Of a stretch of DNA of 64,000 bases, positions 60,042 to 64,000 are shown piece after piece. Below the pieces are notes generated by a model. The model was not told the DNA's origin. It searched no databases and saw only the letters and a program-made list of their open reading frames with translations. The position numbers and the translations under genes were made by a program. Source of the DNA: Plasmopara viticola (lineage: Eukaryota; Oomycota; Peronosporomycetes; Peronosporales; Peronosporaceae). Within the stretch, counting starts at the first letter, position 1, and each line of letters opens with the position of its first letter. The DNA lies in contig MBPM02000011.1 of NCBI GenBank assembly GCA_001695595.3, forward strand, positions 1,224,833 through 1,288,832, given 5' to 3'.

Positions 60042-61742
60042 TTACTCCCCATCGGCTGTACAATCTTGTATTAAGGCTGCAGTCGACGGGGCAGTTTTCG
60101 GAAGTCGCGAAGGACACAGAAGCGTCTTGAGAGTTGGAGGCTTGAGGTAGCAGATTTTAACTTGCGTTCCGAGTGCCTTTTCCAGCTCATCGGTCAGTAG
60201 TATAGACCGTAGTCTGCTTCTTGAAAGTCCATTTGGGTCGTATTGGAGCTTGAAAACTATAGGTGCTGTAGATGACGTGTTGCGTGATGACGTAGTGTCG
60301 TCGAGCGCCTGTCTGAACAGCGGTTGCAGTATTCTCGGAGTATATCCTCGGTCAAGTAGCCGCGCATAGAGTTGTTTGACGATTCGTTTAAAGTCACGAT
60401 ATCGAACATTCTGTTTGCGGTATTTACGGACTTGGCCAATGATTAGTCCTTTTAGAACACCAGGTGGATGAGCGCTATTAGCAGGAATATACAGGTACAA
60501 ATTCAGACTTTTCTGATATGTTCTTGTGTATATCCTTTGTTTGTCCCGAATGATTCGTAGGTCTAGAAACACAGCTTCATCTTTGTCGATAGAGCTTGTG
60601 AATCGTAGCTTAGACCGCCGGGTAAATGTTGCTAACATGCGCTGGAAGCTATATGGCTCGGTGCTCGGACTCCACAATGTGAAGATGTCATCGATGTAGC
60701 GTTTGTAGTAAACTACATGTCGCGAGAATTCTGTAAGTAGAATCTCTTCGATGTGAGCCACGTAGAGGGAAGCGAATGCCGGTGCCACCGGTGTTCCCAT
60801 AGCCGTTCCACGCAATTGGCGCCAGCATGAGTCTCCAAAGGTAAAGTAATTGTTGTGCATTACTACTTGGAGTCCAGACAGAATTGCGTTTTCCCATGGA
60901 TGACCCCGTATACGTTCCGCGATTGCTTTGATAGCGTTGATAATCGGAATATTGGTGTAGAGAGATTCTACGTCGATTGTGATCAACAGCGTATCAGGCG
61001 GGAGTATCAGGTCCGGGAGGTCTGTCAATAGCTGGTCTGAGTCGCGTATATAGGATTTAGTGGATCTATAAAAGGGTTGAAGTTGAAAATCTAACCACTT
61101 TGAAAGTCCTTCCAGTATACTTGCGCTATTGGATACAATGGGTCGAATACAGAGTTTAGGTTTGTGTATTTTTGCTAATGCGTAAAACACATTCAACCTT
61201 GACTCTTCTAGTTTCGCCACAATGATCCGTGTTGTGTCCCAGTCAGTACGATAGGCATATGTCTTTGCCATGTTTCTGTACCAAGTGCGAACTTTTGTCC
61301 GCACAAGCCGGGTTAATGCTTCGACTGGAGCGCATTGCAGCTCGTATATTGACTTATCTGAAAGATGGTCAATACACAGTCTAACATAATGCTCCGTTGT
61401 AAAAAGAGCCGGCCCTAAGTTCTTATCAGTAAGGACTACTTTAAGATCTGGGCGGCTTCTTAGGAGCTGAAACGTGTTCCATTGTCTCGAGTTAAGGTTC
61501 CTGAGTTTCCTCGGTTCCCATGTCTCGCGACTAATGTTGTCTTGAACACGTGTGAGTATCGTTTCGATTGAAGCCGGTGCTGGTTTCGGTTGAAACGATG
61601 GGTTCGGAACATAAATCTTGCGATTATATGATCCTTGATGGTTCCCAAACTGTGCGGAGAGGCGAACTTTCCGTATGAAGTCTGGGAGTGCAGCATGAAG
61701 ATCGGGCGGTCGGAGAGGTCGAGGGGTCGGGCAGAATCTTAG
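60042..61742 (-). CDS. Penelope-type reverse transcriptase (ORF2), copy B
   Basis: The same frame as copy A, open for 566 codons from after the shared TAA. All RT motifs are intact, including KRYIDDIF. The C-terminus continues past the point where copy A shifts and ends ...IQDCTADGE. Its stop codon TAA is made at the junction of the element with the telomere repeat (GGGGAG|TAAACCC). No GIY-YIG domain. No upstream ATG before the conserved N-terminal motifs. A one-base difference from copy A near 61,754 changes the frame of the linking stretch to ORF1. Confidence 0.85.
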   Translation of the reverse strand, partial: LRFCPTPRPLRPPDLHAALPDFIRKVRLSAQFGNHQGSYNRKIYVPNPSFQPKPAPASIETILTRVQDNISRETWEPRKLRNLNSRQWNTFQLLRSRPDLKVVLTDKNLGPALFTTEHYVRLCIDHLSDKSIYELQCAPVEALTRLVRTKVRTWYRNMAKTYAYRTDWDTTRIIVAKLEESRLNVFYALAKIHKPKLCIRPIVSNSASILEGLSKWLDFQLQPFYRSTKSYIRDSDQLLTDLPDLILPPDTLLITIDVESLYTNIPIINAIKAIAERIRGHPWENAILSGLQVVMHNNYFTFGDSCWRQLRGTAMGTPVAPAFASLYVAHIEEILLTEFSRHVVYYKRYIDDIFTLWSPSTEPYSFQRMLATFTRRSKLRFTSSIDKDEAVFLDLRIIRDKQRIYTRTYQKSLNLYLYIPANSAHPPGVLKGLIIGQVRKYRKQNVRYRDFKRIVKQLYARLLDRGYTPRILQPLFRQALDDTTSSRNTSSTAPIVFKLQYDPNGLSRSRLRSILLTDELEKALGTQVKICYLKPPTLKTLLCPSRLPKTAPSTAALIQDCTADGE

Positions 61743-61877
61743 TTAAGACCCAGTAAGCGGTTCAGAGCAGGGGGAGTAGCAACTGCAGAAGGAACAAAGT
61801 TATGAAAAGCTAAGTTCTTTGCATAGCTATTAACCTCCCTTGTACTGCGACTAGCAAATAGTGCCAGTGCATTCCTA

Positions 61878-62813
61878 CTATCTGATCTGTCTACTTGGAT
61901 GGGTCTTGCCTTTCGCGTTCCGCGCGCCTTTCTGCTTGTTGTTTTTTCCTGAATTCGACTTGGTGGGCGGCTTTCCGGACTTGGCGAGACCGGTAGCGCC
62001 CGCTTTTCCGTTTGCGCGTAGCCTTTCCTTTTGAGGCTTTGCCGATTTCTTCTGCTGCTGGGGCTTTGCAGTCTTCGTTATGCGCCGATCGGTGCCCCTT
62101 TGACGACCGGCGCTGTCGTTTAACGCTTCCTTGAGCCGCGACACTTGATTTTTCAGTGGTCGCAGCTCCTGTTGGATGCGCTTGTTGACGAGCTCCTGGA
62201 CAGATGTTGCCATGGGCGTTTCTGATTCGATGTCCATGGCTGTCGCTCGTTTGGCTTCCTTAGCGGCTTTGGCCCGTTCCTTAATGACTTGTTCAATCGC
62301 TAAGTCGTAGCGAAGTTGAGTCAGTCGTGTGTTAAGGAGAGCCTTGGCCATTAGGAAGTCAGTGACCGCCATCGAGTTTTGTCCATTAGGAGAAGTAATT
62401 GCACTTTCCCATGGCGGACCCGATGGCATAAAAAGGGTGTGAACATCGCAATAAAAAGAACTTATCTCTTTAATTGCATTAACCGATAATGTCTCAAGTT
62501 CAGTCTGAAGTAAATTCAGTTCAGCCGTCGTTGCAGTCTTAATGATTTCTGCCAACGACTTTTCGTTTTCAACGAGTTGCTGATTGAACTGGGCGCGCAA
62601 AGATGCAGCGCTATCGGTATTTTCGAGCTCTTTAGACACGGTCAAGGAAATCTTAGTCTTCACAGAGCGGGGCGGACCCTGCTCAAGGCGTTGAAGAGCT
62701 AGCTGCTTAGATTTGATTCTAGCAGTAAGATTCCTGTAGCGTTTGACCGTGGAGTCGATGATGCTCAACACGTTTTGCGGCGGACTGCTGCGAGTCGGGT
62801 TACTCGGGTCCAT
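61878..62813 (-). CDS. ORF1 of telomeric Penelope-like element, copy B
   Basis: 311 codons, identical to ORF1 of copy A for about 300 residues. The copies differ at the end: here the tail reads RNAKGKTHPSRQIR because of a missing base near 61,900. The same predicted coiled coils and basic tail. Confidence 0.75.
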   Translation of the reverse strand: MDPSNPTRSSPPQNVLSIIDSTVKRYRNLTARIKSKQLALQRLEQGPPRSVKTKISLTVSKELENTDSAASLRAQFNQQLVENEKSLAEIIKTATTAELNLLQTELETLSVNAIKEISSFYCDVHTLFMPSGPPWESAITSPNGQNSMAVTDFLMAKALLNTRLTQLRYDLAIEQVIKERAKAAKEAKRATAMDIESETPMATSVQELVNKRIQQELRPLKNQVSRLKEALNDSAGRQRGTDRRITKTAKPQQQKKSAKPQKERLRANGKAGATGLAKSGKPPTKSNSGKNNKQKGARNAKGKTHPSRQIR

Positions 62814-63544
62814 CCTTAAGTGTAGTAACCTAGTTGATTAGGCTAGGTCGGATGTTGAGTGGCGAACAGCCGGCTGTTGTGTGCACGGTCTGTTGTTCGT
62901 CGCGGTCGGCCGGTCGGCTCAGTCGGACGCTGGTCGTGGATCTTGTCGACTTAGGACCAAGGCTTGAAGCCGGCCGTTTTTTGGTCGGCCAGCTGGCTTG
63001 AGGGTAGGACTTGGACCGGTCGGTTTGTTGGTCGACCGGTGACTTGATCGTGTCCGGATCTTGAACTTCGCACTTGGTCGGTCCTTGTCGGGTCCTTGGT
63101 CGGGTCCTAAGTCGGGTCTTGGTCGGGTCCTTAGTCGTCCTTTGGATCTTGGCCGTCGGATACCAACAATCTTTTGACGTATTGCCCTACTTATGTTCCG
63201 TTTTATGTTGAATATGGGTAGCACTAACGGATAGGTTGATATCGAGAACTAGCGCAAGGCTTATGGGAAAAAGCCAGGTCTAGGGGATTATAACTTCTCC
63301 GCCTACCTCCCCGGTCACACTTTCAGGTTTTACGTAAACCACGGCACTATTTCTGTTCGATACGGAGACGCACTAGGCTCACGTATCCAGGGTGCTGCTC
63401 ACTCACACTCCTGTGTGCCCGCAGAGTCAAAAATCCCTTATGGGATAGACTTCTCCGCAAATGAGAACTCCGATAAGCGTTACAATAAATTGCAAGCACG
63501 GTGCTCAAGGGCACGGGTTTTTCTAACCTAATTAAAAATAAAAA
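62814..63544 (-). other. 5' leader of element B
   Basis: Matches the leader of copy A, with deletions in the TCGGGTCCTTGG-type repeat (about 63,070-63,130) and in the spacer before ORF1. Confidence 0.55.
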
Positions 63545-63557
63545 GGTTTAGGATTTA

Positions 63558-63844
63558 TTAAATTATGCAAGTTACTACACAAACTTAATTATTCCTAAAG
63601 AATAGTCCGAAATGATCCGATTGACTAATTCTTTCGCTGGTTTGCTTCTTCAGTAGGACTTGTTATTCTATAGTTGGACTTGGCCCTTACGGACATCTTA
63701 CCAAAACTCTAACTTGAAATTCATACTTGAAATTCATACTTGAATTTCATACTTGAATTTCATACTTGAAATTTCATACTTGAATTTCATACTTGAATTT
63801 CATACTTGAATTTCATACTTGAATTTCATACTTGAAATTTGTAC
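63558..63844 (-). repeat. Pseudo-LTR-like module 4
   Basis: Fourth copy, at the 5' side of coding part B, joined directly to the terminal telomere array by GTAC|TAGGG. Confidence 0.95.
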
Positions 63845-64000
63845 TAGGGTTTAGGTTTAGGGTTTAGGGTTTAGGGTTTAGGGTTTAGGGTTAGGGTTTA
63901 GGGTTTAGGGTTTAGGGTTTAGGGTTTAGGGTTTAGGGTTTAGGGTTTAGGGTTTAGGGTTTAGGGTTTAGGGTTTAGGGTTTAGGGTTTAGGGTTTAGG
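63845..64000 (+). repeat. Terminal telomeric TTTAGGG array
   Basis: About 22 units of TTTAGGG to the end of the window, with one short and one TTAGGG variant near the start. The window ends inside it, so this is probably the true chromosome end, or further elements follow. Confidence 0.97.

Larger units (their letters stand above)
59738..63844 (-). mobile_element. Telomeric Penelope-like element, copy B
   Basis: The same layout and orientation as copy A: module 3 (59,738-60,028), two telomere units, coding part (60,045-63,544), GGTTTAGGATTTA, module 4 (63,558-63,844). The coding part is about 99% identical to copy A by eye, with differences mainly at short indels. It stands next to the terminal array and so should be the younger of the two insertions. 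Confidence 0.85.

Overview
The window looks like one end of an oomycete chromosome (Peronosporales: Phytophthora or a downy mildew). The evidence is the TTTAGGG telomere repeat, very compact intron-poor housekeeping genes, short AG-ended introns, an oomycete-type initiator before one gene, and long AT-rich deserts filled with decayed Ty3/Gypsy and Ty1/Copia elements. The right end finishes in uninterrupted TTTAGGG with the G-rich strand running outward, so it is probably the chromosome terminus or close to it. The species cannot be told from the sequence alone.

Layout. 1-9.9 kb is a gene island: a partial LRR-IQ-Tudor protein (-), the elongation factor SPT5 (-), an F-box/WD40 protein (+), a small unknown protein (-) and a Rieske [2Fe-2S] protein (-). 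9.9-15.1 kb is a retroelement graveyard. 15.1-20.8 kb holds a PHD/SET histone methyltransferase (+) and a TUG/ASPSCR1-type UBX protein (-). 20.8-29.1 kb is a desert. 29.1-30.3 kb holds a truncated transaldolase 5' fragment and an intact triosephosphate isomerase (-). 30.3-42.8 kb is a second desert with an inverted pair of about 330-bp repeats, a 330-bp TAGA microsatellite and a broken Gypsy element. 42.9-49.2 kb is the last gene island: U2AF small subunit (+), an IFRD-family protein (-) and the ubiquitin-activating enzyme UBA1 (+). 49.2-53.8 kb is empty.

The subtelomere (53.8-64.0 kb) is the most interesting part. A Copia element is cut off in mid-gene exactly where TTTAGGG repeats begin (55,047). 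Two almost identical Penelope-like retroelements (PLEs) follow, each about 4.2 kb including flanking modules and each embedded in telomere repeat. Each has a reverse transcriptase ORF with no GIY-YIG endonuclease domain, an upstream ORF1 with coiled-coil and basic regions, and a copy of a 290-350 bp non-coding module on both sides. Both are coded on the C-rich strand with the 3' end towards the centromere. This is the orientation expected if cDNA synthesis is primed by the 3' overhang of the telomere. Endonuclease-deficient telomeric PLEs (Athena, Coprina types) are known in other eukaryotes. The modular arrangement here is unusual: telomere / module / short telomere / coding unit / short telomere / module / telomere, twice.

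Functionally the conserved genes cover transcription elongation (SPT5), chromatin (SET), splicing (U2AF1), ubiquitin (UBA1, UBX, F-box) and glycolysis (TIM). They form no operon or pathway cluster. Divergent pairs with 100-200 bp between them (SPT5/F-box; IFRD/UBA1) probably share promoters. Exon boundaries were inferred by eye from reading frame and GT..AG sites and were not tested against transcripts.
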